Assembly (NCBI GenBank): GCA_026396835.1
Contig: JAPLWA010000006.1
Span: 48,088 to 112,087 of the forward strand
Source of the DNA: Candidatus Falkowbacteria bacterium
Lineage (GTDB): Bacteria > Patescibacteriota > Patescibacteriia > Patescibacteriales > Patescibacteriaceae
Length of the DNA: 64,000 nt
Reading direction: 5' to 3'
Below the pieces are notes generated by a model. That model had not been told where the DNA came from and did no database searches. It was given only the letters and a program-made list of their open reading frames with translations. The position numbers and the translations under genes were made by a program. Shown one piece after another: positions 32,496-40,803 of the stretch; position 1 is the stretch's first letter; each line of letters opens with the position of its first letter.

Positions 32496-33075
32496 TGCTT
32501 ACATTAATTTGTTGTTTATCAGAAACGAAAGCAGTATGTGCTTTGATGTTCATTTCAACTAACGGGGCTTTAAGCTGTTTAAGAGCTAATACTGAATTTA
32601 AAAATTGCCGATTTGCTCTATCAACTTGTTTGCTTAATATCTCCAAATAACGAACAGGGTCTTTTGTACTATCATATGAATCATTAAAATAATCATTTAA
32701 TCTTTTAGAACAATCCATAAATCTAATATGTGTAGTGGCAACAACCGTAGCTACTGCTTTTTCTAATTCAGTGGTGCAATTGTTCTCTTCTATTATCCTA
32801 GAAATTAATTCAAAAACCCAGTCGTGTAATTTAGGGTCAAAACTTTCCATTGCCGTTGCATGCACTTCTGATTCAAGAGCTCTAAATAGTTTATTTATAT
32901 TTTTATTAAGCCTTTCGGTTGCAATCTTTTTCTCCTCTTCATTCCCGTTCATTATTTTAGGTAATATTTCTTCATGTAACTCACGAGTAACAGAATAAAA
33001 ACCCAAGCTTTTCTTAATAGGATTAAGAACTTTTTCAATACTAGTTGGTTCTTTGTTCTGCAATTTATTATTCAT
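32467..33075 (-). CDS. Helical protein, possible DNA-binding, element backbone
   Basis: 202 residues, nearly all helical, no signal peptide. Acidic and Lys/Asn-rich segments (EILPKIMNGNEEEKKIATER). Placed directly downstream of the tandem 22-base repeats and upstream of the zinc-ribbon gene, so it belongs to the replication or regulation part of the element rather than the cargo. No family recognised. Confidence 0.5.
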   Translation of the reverse strand: MNNKLQNKEPTSIEKVLNPIKKSLGFYSVTRELHEEILPKIMNGNEEEKKIATERLNKNINKLFRALESEVHATAMESFDPKLHDWVFELISRIIEENNCTTELEKAVATVVATTHIRFMDCSKRLNDYFNDSYDSTKDPVRYLEILSKQVDRANRQFLNSVLALKQLKAPLVEMNIKAHTAFVSDKQQINVSNEKNEIIKP

Positions 33076-33137
33076 ATAATTATTTAAAGATAATTCTAAT
33101 ATTATATTCTTCTTTTATATTTTTCTATTTATATTAT

Positions 33138-33181
33138 TAGTGGGTATATGGCGCCTATATAGTGGGTTTATAGCTCCTATG
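33138..33181. repeat. Two tandem 22-base iteron-like repeats
   Basis: TAGTGGGTATATGGCGCC-TATA is followed at once by TAGTGGGTTTATAGCTCC-TATG. The first is nearly palindromic around GGCGCC. They lie in an AT-rich gap between the HTH gene (33201) and the next gene, as for iterons or operators. Confidence 0.55.
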
Positions 33182-33200
33182 TTAAGGTATCTAATAACTA

Positions 33201-33536
33201 TTACGGAGAACCATTCATAACTTTATAAACATTACTTCTATGGTTTAATTTTTTTTCTTTTGAAATATAACTCTTAAGCTCTAACCCCTTAATCGCTTTT
33301 TTTACACTAGATTCACTACAGGGAACATTCTTAGCAATAGTTGATATACTCGGCCAACAAGTACGATGAATCATCAAATATTTTTTTATTACTATCCAAG
33401 TCATTTTTTCATAAACAGATAGCTCCTTTGAGGTAATAAAACTATTTGGCACCATAGTAAAATTTCCCCTATTTTTTACTTTAGGGATACTAACGAATTT
33501 AACATTTCTAGATATAATATCTTCTATACTTTCCAT
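33201..33536 (-). CDS. HTH_36-type replication-like protein
   Basis: 111 residues. The core reads IPKVKNRGNFTMVPNSFI, LSVYEKMTWIVIKKYL, then SISTIAKNVPCSESSVKKAI and LELKSYISKEKKLNHRSNVY: the winged helix with its recognition helix and wing of the HTH_36 group, found in plasmid replication initiators and phage DnaD-like proteins. The short length suggests a DNA-binding subunit or a regulator. Adjacent tandem repeats are the likely target. Confidence 0.6.
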   Translation of the reverse strand: MESIEDIISRNVKFVSIPKVKNRGNFTMVPNSFITSKELSVYEKMTWIVIKKYLMIHRTCWPSISTIAKNVPCSESSVKKAIKGLELKSYISKEKKLNHRSNVYKVMNGSP

Positions 33537-33555
33537 ATAAATCTACTAAAAAAAT

Positions 33556-33813
33556 TTAGAAAGCGCCCTTAACTATACTTTTGATGGTTCTTACTGATTC
33601 CATTAGAGACTTAGCCCCTATTGTAATTTTGTCATTTAAATAATCCGATATAATTTTTTCACACTTATCCTTATTGGCAAACACAAAGAAACAACTCCCG
33701 TTTTCCCAAAAAGTAGTATCCAAAACCTGCTTCATGGAATATAGAATAGTCGCGATTTCGCTATCTTTAGTTTGATATAAATCTTTATAGTAATTTTTAG
33801 TCATATTAGTCAT
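33556..33813 (-). CDS. Small protein of unknown function
   Basis: 85 residues, soluble, helical N-terminus (YKDLYQTKDSEIATILYSMK) and a segment with a single Cys near the middle (GSCFFVFANKDKCEK has two). It precedes the HTH gene on the same strand, 19 bases away. No motif recognised. Confidence 0.45.
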   Translation of the reverse strand: MTNMTKNYYKDLYQTKDSEIATILYSMKQVLDTTFWENGSCFFVFANKDKCEKIISDYLNDKITIGAKSLMESVRTIKSIVKGAF

Positions 33814-33869
33814 ATAGGTGCTTAGCTTAAGCTAATTGATATAATACTCGTCTTTTAAAAATAACCTTG

Positions 33870-34115
33870 TTAGAACGCTGATTTAACCTTATTTTTTGTT
33901 GTGGTAGGGCTATTTGAAAGCCTCACTAAATGTTTGAGAATATCTTTTTTATCACTTGAGGCGTAATCGTCCTTAGATACTAATCTATTAAACCAGCGAC
34001 TTATTGTCTGAGTACTAAACCTCCGTCCAACAACAGCTTCAGTAAAACAGATATAGGAACTATAACCAGGATTCTTAATTTCTATGTTTTTGTAGCGACG
34101 ATGTATGCTCTTCAT
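33870..34115 (-). CDS. Small basic protein of unknown function
   Basis: 81 residues, strongly basic, with RRYKNIEIKNPGYSSYICF and RRFSTQTISRWFNRLVSKDD; the second segment could be a helix-turn-helix or a small DNA-binding hairpin. Its start overlaps the end of the next upstream small gene. Confidence 0.45.
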   Translation of the reverse strand: MKSIHRRYKNIEIKNPGYSSYICFTEAVVGRRFSTQTISRWFNRLVSKDDYASSDKKDILKHLVRLSNSPTTTKNKVKSAF

Positions 34116-34245
34116 ATTTTTCTAAATTTAAATTATTAATTAAATCAATATTTAATAACATTTCAAGTGCTTTATATAGCCTTAACTCTACCTCGGGTGG
34201 CGAGGTTAAAGATTCTATTAACTGAATATGATAATCTTCTTTCAT
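34075..34245 (-). CDS. Small helical protein
   Basis: 56 codons from the ATG at 34245; contains SLTSPPEVELRLYKALEML. It overlaps the next gene (start 34115) by 41 bases, so the two are coupled. A 21-base palindrome lies just upstream. Unknown. Confidence 0.4.
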   Translation of the reverse strand: MKEDYHIQLIESLTSPPEVELRLYKALEMLLNIDLINNLNLEKYEEHTSSLQKHRN

Positions 34246-34259
34246 TTGAATATAAAAAA

Positions 34260-34280
34260 AATTATGGTAGTACCATAATT
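34260..34280. promoter_or_regulatory. Perfect 21-base palindrome (likely operator)
   Basis: AATTATGGTA-G-TACCATAATT, perfect on both arms, 15 bases upstream of the start at 34245. A second inverted repeat, TGTGACAA/TTGTCACA (34308-34338), lies beyond it and overlaps the stop of the 34334 gene. Both suggest repression sites for the element backbone operon. Confidence 0.5.
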
Positions 34281-34333
34281 AATATAACGTATGCTTGTTA
34301 CCTCAGTTGTGACAACAATTTTTAAAATTATTG

Positions 34334-35143
34334 TCACATATTATTACCAAATATTTTCTTCTTTTTTTTCTTAATTCTTGAGTTTATCTGTCTTGCGTTA
34401 CCAGCACTACCACTATCGCCAAGTAAGCTATCGGCAACATCAGCGCTGGTTTTACCTACGTCAACAATTTCAAGGTCACGTAAGTTATTCTTTTTGATTT
34501 CCTTAAATTTTTCAGGTGTTATTACTCCTTTTTCCATTTCTTTTTTAACAAGTGACAGGTATCCATAAGTTTTTTCTTCTTTATGACTAGGAATACGCGT
34601 TGACATTTCTTTTTCAATAGCTATGTCTCTTTTAATATTTCTACTTCTTCTTACTTGCTTGGTATAATCTGGGTTAAGATATTCTTTCTGAAAATATTTT
34701 AATAATTTTAAAGCTTCTTTTTCCTCTTTAACGCTTAGTCGTGCATAAGTTACAAGGCTTACTTTTTCAGAATATTTTACAACTTTTCCATTTTTATCTA
34801 TCAAAGCTATAGGTGAGTTAACAATATCGTAATTAATTGGTGTTTGTAGCGCTGGTTCTAAAAATTTTTCAGGGAACAGGGTTTCAAATCCCCATTTGTT
34901 ATATTTTATATAAACAATAATTTGGCTCCTCATAAGAGAAAATGGTAATTTAAACTTTTTCCCTATTGCTCGTAGCTCTTCATCAATGTCTCCAAAAAAA
35001 CCAAAAGAGCCCGTATCAGTATTTATAGAAAACTTATTACGAAATTTTTTTACAGCGGACTGAAATGGCTCCTCTGTTTCAAGAAGTTTTAATCTATCAA
35101 TTTGTTCATCGGTTAACCTAAATTTGTTTTTAATATCTTCCAT
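34334..35143 (-). CDS. Basic protein of unknown function, element backbone
   Basis: 269 residues, soluble, Lys/Glu-rich. The N-terminal half is probably globular (LPFSLMRSQIIVYIKYNKWG, LITPINYDIVNSPIALIDKNG-like strands), and the C-terminal half helical with a Lys tail (RIKKKKKKIFGNN). It is the first gene of the minus-strand backbone and diverges from the plus-strand cargo operon. No family recognised. Confidence 0.5.
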   Translation of the reverse strand: MEDIKNKFRLTDEQIDRLKLLETEEPFQSAVKKFRNKFSINTDTGSFGFFGDIDEELRAIGKKFKLPFSLMRSQIIVYIKYNKWGFETLFPEKFLEPALQTPINYDIVNSPIALIDKNGKVVKYSEKVSLVTYARLSVKEEKEALKLLKYFQKEYLNPDYTKQVRRSRNIKRDIAIEKEMSTRIPSHKEEKTYGYLSLVKKEMEKGVITPEKFKEIKKNNLRDLEIVDVGKTSADVADSLLGDSGSAGNARQINSRIKKKKKKIFGNNM

Positions 35144-35197
35144 ATAAATCTACATATACATTTACTTTACTCTAATTTTGTCGCTTCCTCAAATTTA

Positions 35198-35270
35198 CTA
35201 TAATTGGCTAATATTTACAAATAACTAAATAGGGTATAGCATTAAAATATAATTATTTGAATATAATAAT
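35198..35270 (+). promoter_or_regulatory. Upstream region shared with the gene at 1128
   Basis: About 57 of 73 positions, counted through the ATG, agree with the mirrored region at 1126-1198, with no gaps. Conserved blocks: TAATTGGCTAATATTTA, AAATAA, GGTATAGCATTAAA, TATAAT. It drives the plus-strand secreted-protein operon. Confidence 0.65.
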
Positions 35271-35453
35271 ATGAAAAAACTATTCATTTTTGTGCTAATT
35301 TCTGCTGTTTTAACCTTCGGACTTTCTATTCATAATGCAGAAGCTAGAGCTCGTTATGGAAGTCATCGTATTGGTGGTTATAATAGTCATGGCAAAGGAA
35401 GTCACTATATTGGGGGTTATGTTAGAAGTTGTCATGGGTGGGCGTGTCGATAA
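35271..35453 (+). CDS. Small secreted Gly/His-rich protein
   Basis: 60 residues: signal peptide (LFIFVLISAVLTFGLSIHNA, then EARA) and a short repeat, YGSHRIGGYNSHGKGSHY followed by IGGY. Two Cys at the end (SCHGWACR). Similar Gly-His repeats occur in exported peptides of unknown use. First gene of the plus-strand cargo operon, opposite the element backbone. Confidence 0.6.
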   Translation: MKKLFIFVLISAVLTFGLSIHNAEARARYGSHRIGGYNSHGKGSHYIGGYVRSCHGWACR

Positions 35454-35480
35454 TATAAAATTTAATAATAAACACATAAT

Positions 35481-36044
35481 ATGCTTATAAAAAGAACTAG
35501 AATTATTATTTCGGTTCTTTTTATTTTAACAGTGGTATTTAACTATTTTTATGGTGCTTCTTTGTATTCAACAATTCTCGGCAAAGAGGGGCAGTATACA
35601 ATAGGCAAGCTGTGCGTTACGTCTCGTACGGATTGTGAAAATACTTACTTTAAAGAGTATCTAGATAAAATTAGTTCAATATCAAATGAAAAACGAGAGT
35701 ATTTTTCAAATATATTTATAAAAGAAAATAGAGCAAATTACACAGAAAATTGTCCATGTCCCTATGATACAGCGTCAAATGGAAGTAGCTGTGGAGGTAG
35801 GTCTAGTTATTCAAAGGGGGGTAAAATATCCTATTGCTATGATTCTGATGTTTCGTATGATTTAGTTGCGCAAAAAAAAGATTCGATGATAGCTGAGGCA
35901 AGAAAAAATCTTGATAATGCAGTACAAAGAGACATAAATGTTTACCACGAACAGTACACTCTTCTATTTATTATAATTGTTTACGGGTTATTATGGCTTT
36001 ACTTTAAAAATAAACATTCAAAAATAAATAAAACAAATAATTAA
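35481..36044 (+). CDS. Two-membrane-segment protein with Cys-rich loop
   Basis: 187 residues. Membrane segments near 8-28 and 157-176 enclose a long extracytoplasmic region with several Cys (CVTSRTDCENTYF, NCPCPYDTASNGSSC) that would be disulfide-bonded. No family recognised. Five bases before the next gene. Confidence 0.55.
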   Translation: MLIKRTRIIISVLFILTVVFNYFYGASLYSTILGKEGQYTIGKLCVTSRTDCENTYFKEYLDKISSISNEKREYFSNIFIKENRANYTENCPCPYDTASNGSSCGGRSSYSKGGKISYCYDSDVSYDLVAQKKDSMIAEARKNLDNAVQRDINVYHEQYTLLFIIIVYGLLWLYFKNKHSKINKTNN

Positions 36045-36049
36045 TCTAT

Positions 36050-36286
36050 ATGAAAAAAATAATACTATTAATACTTATTATCCCGCTGTTTTTAGCAGGA
36101 TGCACAGACTCAAGCCAATCAACCTACTCGAGTTATCCAAACTATAACTCCGCCACAGAATCATCAACAACCCCCGTTAACGATGGTTGTTGCAAACACT
36201 GCACCACTGGCCAAGCTTGTGGTGATTCCTGCATTTCAAGAAGTTATACCTGTCACAAACCGCCTGGTTGTGCTTGTGATTATTAA
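36050..36286 (+). CDS. Cys-rich small lipoprotein
   Basis: 78 residues, lipobox FLAGCTDS. A Ser/Tyr/Asn linker leads to CCKHCTTGQACGDSCISR and CHKPPGCACDY, a pattern seen in small exported Cys-rich proteins (KxCGxxCIxxxxxCHKxxGCAC). Usually unannotated; may bind metal or fold as a disulfide knot. Confidence 0.65.
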   Translation: MKKIILLILIIPLFLAGCTDSSQSTYSSYPNYNSATESSTTPVNDGCCKHCTTGQACGDSCISRSYTCHKPPGCACDY

Positions 36287-36310
36287 ATTATTTATTAATA
36301 ATTTAAATAT

Positions 36311-36688
36311 ATGAAAAAAATAGTTTATATATTACCCCTATTACTTATTCTAACTGGTTGTTCGAATGATAGCGGTTATTCAAGTAGCTACGACGACTCA
36401 CCAAGTTACTCTGAATCCTTTATTGATGAATCAGAAGAGCTTGATACCACCAGAAACGACGGCACTCATTCTGTAGAAGCTTGTAATAATACCACTGGTG
36501 ATTGTTATGATTTAGATGCAGAAATTTCTGACGGAGAAGTGGAGCAAATACAGTTTTCCAATGGTGGTCATTTAGATTTAGATGGGGCTACACTAGACGA
36601 AGATGGTAGTGCATCTGGTGATAGTTATACAGATTCAGAGGGATATGATGGAGATACTTGGGATGTTACATGCACTGATTGTGAATAA
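36311..36688 (+). CDS. Acidic lipoprotein
   Basis: 125 residues, lipobox ILTGCSND, then a Ser/Tyr/Asp stretch and a domain with two Cys pairs (ACNNTTGDCYDL, VTCTDCE). The centre (VEQIQFSNGGHLDLDGATLD) is beta-like. Comparable to the lipoprotein at 485-835 in overall make-up. Confidence 0.6.
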   Translation: MKKIVYILPLLLILTGCSNDSGYSSSYDDSPSYSESFIDESEELDTTRNDGTHSVEACNNTTGDCYDLDAEISDGEVEQIQFSNGGHLDLDGATLDEDGSASGDSYTDSEGYDGDTWDVTCTDCE

Positions 36689-36708
36689 TTAGTTGTTAAA
36701 ATTAATTT

Positions 36709-36871
36709 ATGAAAAAAAATTGTATTAATCATTCTTGTTATATTCACATTTGTTCTAGTTGAGCCCGTATTTGCTCACCCTGGAAGAACCGACAGGCGAG
36801 GTTGCCACACTTGTCGCACAAACTGTAAAAGATGGGGGTTAAGATATGGGCAATACCACTGTCATAGATAG
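36709..36871 (+). pseudogene. Frameshifted small secreted YHYH-like protein
   Basis: After ATG comes a run of eight A. The frame from this ATG stops after 17 codons, but in the +1-shifted frame a complete small secreted protein can be read: IVLIILVIFTFVLVEPVFA, then HPGRTDRRGCHTCRTNCKRW and GLRYGQYHCH. The mature part has the H-P-G-R-T-D/CHTCRTNC pattern of a conserved small domain. One base too many in the poly-A run explains it: a real mutation, programmed slippage, or sequencing error. Confidence 0.6.
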
Positions 36872-36900
36872 ACTACACTCAAGGTTCTTAATACATTATA

Positions 36901-36930
36901 TAAACACCTCTTTAATCAGGGGTGTTTTAT
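36901..36930 (+). terminator. Terminator of the plus-strand cargo operon
   Basis: AAACACCTC-TTTAATCA-GGGGTGTTTTAT; lies between the frameshifted gene and the right attachment site. Confidence 0.7.
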
Positions 36931-36954
36931 TTATAAACCTTAATTATCTCAAAT

Positions 36955-37638
36955 CTAAATACTGGGGGTTGTTGTCCATAACCTAAAAACATTATGAGCA
37001 CCAGCTGCTGCAATTTCTAAAGCGCGCTTAACATGCTCTTGACCACGCACTTCAGAAAAATCAAATGGTATAATGTCATTTTTTAAAATTAACTCACTAG
37101 CTACAAAACTAGAGATATCGTCTTTACCAATTAAATAATTAATTACTTCACGCAAAGTCTCAACTGGCTTAACTTCAATACCTGGAACTAGGGCTGCTTC
37201 AGCGGCGTTAACTTTTGGTACAAAAATTTTTGTAAAACTTTTTTTCTGCGCACAAATCGTAGCAGACAAAACACCACTAACCGCTCGCACTTCGCCAGAC
37301 AAGGCTAGTTCACCAATAAAAATAAATTTATTAAAAGACAAAACTGGATTTATTCTACCGGCCGCAATTAAAACACTAATGGCAATTGGTAAATCATAAC
37401 TTGGTCCTTGTTTTCTTAAATCAGCTGGCGCTAAATTAACCGTTGTCTTAATGCGCGGGAAATCTAGGCCAGAATTTTTAACAGCACTGCGAACTCTTTC
37501 TCTGGATTCGCTTACCGCGATGTCTGGCAAGCCAACAACAGAAAAAGTTCCCATTTGACCGCCGCCCATCTCGGCTTCAACTTCAACTATTTCGGCGTCT
37601 AAGCCGACAACAGCGGTTGAAAATATTTTTGAGCTCAT
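36955..37638 (-). pseudogene. comM: comM, N-terminal part (cut off by the integrated element)
   Basis: 227-residue frame. Residues 1-218 are the N-terminal S5-like and linker part of ComM: FSTAVVGLDAEIVEVEAEMG, GLPDIAVSESRERVRSAVKN, TVNLAPADLRKQGPSYDLPI, FIGELALSGEVRAVSGVLSA and HVKRALEIAAAGAHNVF. The last nine residues (RLWTTTPSI) and the stop come from the element, at the exact point where Walker A should follow. Joined to 26169-27035 it gives a ~507-residue ComM of normal length. Confidence 0.9.
36980..36992. other. Attachment site at the cargo end of the element
   Basis: Plus-strand AACCTAAAAACAT: element arm (CCTA), two-base core (AA, 36986-36987) and comM sequence. Together with 27036-27052 it lets attB and attP be reconstructed. 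Confidence 0.65.
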
Positions 37639-37660
37639 AAAGTTTTATTAATTAGATTAA

Positions 37661-37689
37661 TGTCATCCTCGCGCAAGCGAGGATCCAGG
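37661..37689. repeat. Left arm of 29-base inverted repeat around the GIY-YIG gene
   Basis: TGTCATCCTCGCG...GGATCCAGG; exact reverse complement at 38051-38079. The arm itself is palindromic (CCTCGCGCAAGCGAGG). Confidence 0.8.
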
Positions 37690-37707
37690 GGGTAAAAAAT
37701 AGTAACT

Positions 37708-38016
37708 TTATTTTTCATATCTTAAAACATCATAATACAGGTCCCGCCAGGTGGGATTATTTTTCTCAATTAAATTTATTTTCCATTTTCTATACCAATG
37801 TTTAAAATCTTTTTCCCTACCAATGGCTGTATTTGGGTCATCAAATATTTCAAAATGAACCAAACGCTTAATATTATACTTTTTAGTAAAACCACAATAT
37901 TTGCCATTTTTATGTTCTTCTATTCTTTTTAACAAACTACTAGTAAACCCAACGTAAAGAGTACCATTCCTTTTACTTGATAAAATATAAACATAATACA
38001 CTTTCCCTCCTGTCAT
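37708..38016 (-). CDS. GIY-YIG nuclease-like protein
   Basis: 102 residues of the short, single-domain kind. Motifs: YYVYILSSKRNGTLYVGFTS (the GIY-YIG strands as VYI and YVG), LLKRIEEHKNGK with the catalytic Arg, and FDDPNTAIGREKDFKHWYR with the Glu. It lacks an added DNA-binding domain. Such proteins may be repair nucleases or relics of mobile elements. Here it is enclosed by a perfect 29-base inverted repeat, which favours a small mobile unit. Confidence 0.85.
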   Translation of the reverse strand: MTGGKVYYVYILSSKRNGTLYVGFTSSLLKRIEEHKNGKYCGFTKKYNIKRLVHFEIFDDPNTAIGREKDFKHWYRKWKINLIEKNNPTWRDLYYDVLRYEK

Positions 38017-38050
38017 AGAATTAGATTAGTTAAAGTTTCTACGGTATACT

Positions 38051-38079
38051 CCTGGATCCTCGCTTGCGCGAGGATGACA
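38051..38079. repeat. Right arm of the 29-base inverted repeat
   Basis: CCTGGATCC...GGATGACA, the exact reverse complement of 37661-37689. Confidence 0.8.
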
Positions 38080-38085
38080 TAAAAA

Positions 38086-38124
38086 AACACCCTCAGCTCC
38101 GCCGAAGCGGAGAGGAGGGTGTTT
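38086..38124 (-). terminator. groEL terminator
   Basis: AACACCCTC...CTCCGCC-GAA-GCGGAG...GAGGGTGTTTA, a long symmetric hairpin that works in both directions, in front of the GIY-YIG gene. Confidence 0.7.
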
Positions 38125-38206
38125 AATAATTTTATTATATCACTAAATTTAACATTGGCAACACCGCACCCTGACGTAAAGTCAGGGTAATTCCATTTAA
38201 GCGGAA

Positions 38207-39862
<1,656 letters not shown>

Positions 39863-39864
39863 TT

Positions 39865-39896
39865 ATCCTTATCATCCTCCGTGCAAACGGAGGATC
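39865..39896. repeat. Palindrome between groES and groEL
   Basis: TATCATCCTCCGTGCAAACGGAGGATCTTA; same repeat family as 37661, one copy. Confidence 0.6.
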
Positions 39897-39937
39897 TTAT
39901 AGTTTTATTAAATGACTGTTTGTTAAAAAGGAAAAAG

Positions 39938-40228
39938 TTATTCCATTATTAACATAACATCAGACTCACGAATTACTAAATAATCATTACCGTCAACTTT
40001 AATTTCATCAGGTGCATATTTTCTAAACATAACCTTATCGCCAACTTTAACTGACATAGTGGCCGTGTTGCCACTTTCTAAAGTTTTACCAGGACCAGTC
40101 GCAATGACTTCACCTTTTTCTGGTTTTTCTTTATCAACCGTATCAGGTAGAACAATGCCGGATTTAGTTGTAGTTTCTTCGACTAAAGGTTTAACAATTA
40201 AATAATCGGCTAATGGTTTTAAGTTCAT
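39938..40228 (-). CDS. groS: Co-chaperonin GroES
   Basis: 96 residues. LKPLADYLIVKPLVEETTTK and GIVLPDTVDKEKPEKGEVIA (mobile loop), then KVGDKVMFRKYAPDEIKVDG. Caps GroEL. First gene of the heat-shock operon, with a ~85-base gap containing a palindrome before groEL. Confidence 0.97.
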   Translation of the reverse strand: MNLKPLADYLIVKPLVEETTTKSGIVLPDTVDKEKPEKGEVIATGPGKTLESGNTATMSVKVGDKVMFRKYAPDEIKVDGNDYLVIRESDVMLIME

Positions 40229-40246
40229 ATATTTATTTATAAGTAG

Positions 40247-40268
40247 TAAGTCCCAGCGAAAGCTGGGA
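40247..40268. repeat. Short palindrome in the groES leader
   Basis: AGTCCCAGCGAAAGCTGGGATT hairpin just inside the operator; may act in the leader RNA. Confidence 0.45.
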
Positions 40269-40295
40269 TTAGCAATCTAGCAAGGCGACTGCTAA
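40269..40295 (-). promoter_or_regulatory. CIRCE-like operator for groES-groEL
   Basis: TTAGCAATC, nine bases, GACTGCTAA. The CIRCE consensus is TTAGCACTC-N9-GAGTGCTAA; seven or eight of nine positions match per arm. It lies just downstream of the -10 box, the usual place for HrcA repression. hrcA is not in the window. Confidence 0.8.
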
Positions 40296-40303
40296 CAAGC
40301 TAT

Positions 40304-40332
40304 ATCTTACCTAGCCCTAGAGATCGTGTCAA
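40304..40332 (-). promoter_or_regulatory. groES promoter
   Basis: On the minus strand TTGACA, 17 bases, TAAGAT, ending 8 bases before the CIRCE-like operator. Confidence 0.75.
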
Positions 40333-40350
40333 TATTAGCTTTTTACGATA

Positions 40351-40379
40351 TTGACTTTTGCACTGAAATAAGGTATAAA
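40351..40379 (+). promoter_or_regulatory. Promoter of the 40432 gene
   Basis: TTGACT, 17 bases, TATAAA; the two divergent promoters are only 18 bases apart. Confidence 0.65.
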
Positions 40380-40431
40380 TAAAAAATCTTTTCAAAATAT
40401 TTCTAAACTAAAATCAAAAAAGGAGTCAAAA

Positions 40432-40764
40432 ATGAGCGATCGCCCATTTAAAAGAGAGAGAAAACTCAAGAAAAGCAAATGCACCGTCTCTAGTGACCTT
40501 CCAGAAAAAGGCGAAGTATACGAAGTCATAAGAGAAAAGCAGAAAAGGGGTGCCTGCTTTACCGGCAAGGTAATAAAAATATACGAGAAGGATGAAAAAA
40601 ATCCCAATTTAAGAATTGAGATGAAAATATCCTCTGCAAAGGATACAGATTTAATTAACAATAAAGTAGTAATGATTTATTTACCGGCCGCGGACATGTG
40701 GCAGGTAATAAAAACAATCCCAGGTAAAAAAACAGGCCAAACATTTTATTTAATCGCGGCCTAA
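40432..40764 (+). CDS. Small basic protein of unknown function
   Basis: 110 residues, preceded by AAAGGAG. Basic N-terminus (SDRPFKRERKLKKSKC), then a beta-rich part (EKGEVYEVIREKQKR, GACFTGKVIKIYEK, VVMIYLPAADMWQVIKTIPG) resembling an OB- or SH3-like barrel. Divergent from groES with promoters next to each other; possibly responsive to the same repressor. No family recognised. Confidence 0.6.
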   Translation: MSDRPFKRERKLKKSKCTVSSDLPEKGEVYEVIREKQKRGACFTGKVIKIYEKDEKNPNLRIEMKISSAKDTDLINNKVVMIYLPAADMWQVIKTIPGKKTGQTFYLIAA

Positions 40765-40803
40765 AAAACAAATTACAATATAATATTTAAAGCGGCACCT
40801 GAA

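Larger units (their letters stand above)
27040..36987. mobile_element. 9.95 kb integrative element inside comM
   Basis: Joining minus-strand sequence from the right side (CATAATGTTTT) to that on the left side (TTCTTAATGACCGG) restores comM in frame as AHNVF-LMTGPPGSGKT, with a shared TT dinucleotide as probable crossover core. Attachment arms in the element are CCCTAAC on the recombinase side and TAGGTTATGG on the far side. It carries a serine recombinase, an excisionase-like HTH, iteron-like repeats, HTH and zinc-ribbon proteins and a cargo of secreted and lipoproteins. Confidence 0.9.

Noticed and set aside
32172..33075. Overlapping genes 32467-33075 and 32172-32495 as a frameshifted single gene
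   Set aside because: The 29-base overlap has a sensible start for the zinc-ribbon gene, both frames have distinct composition, and similar stand-alone zinc-ribbon proteins exist on other elements.
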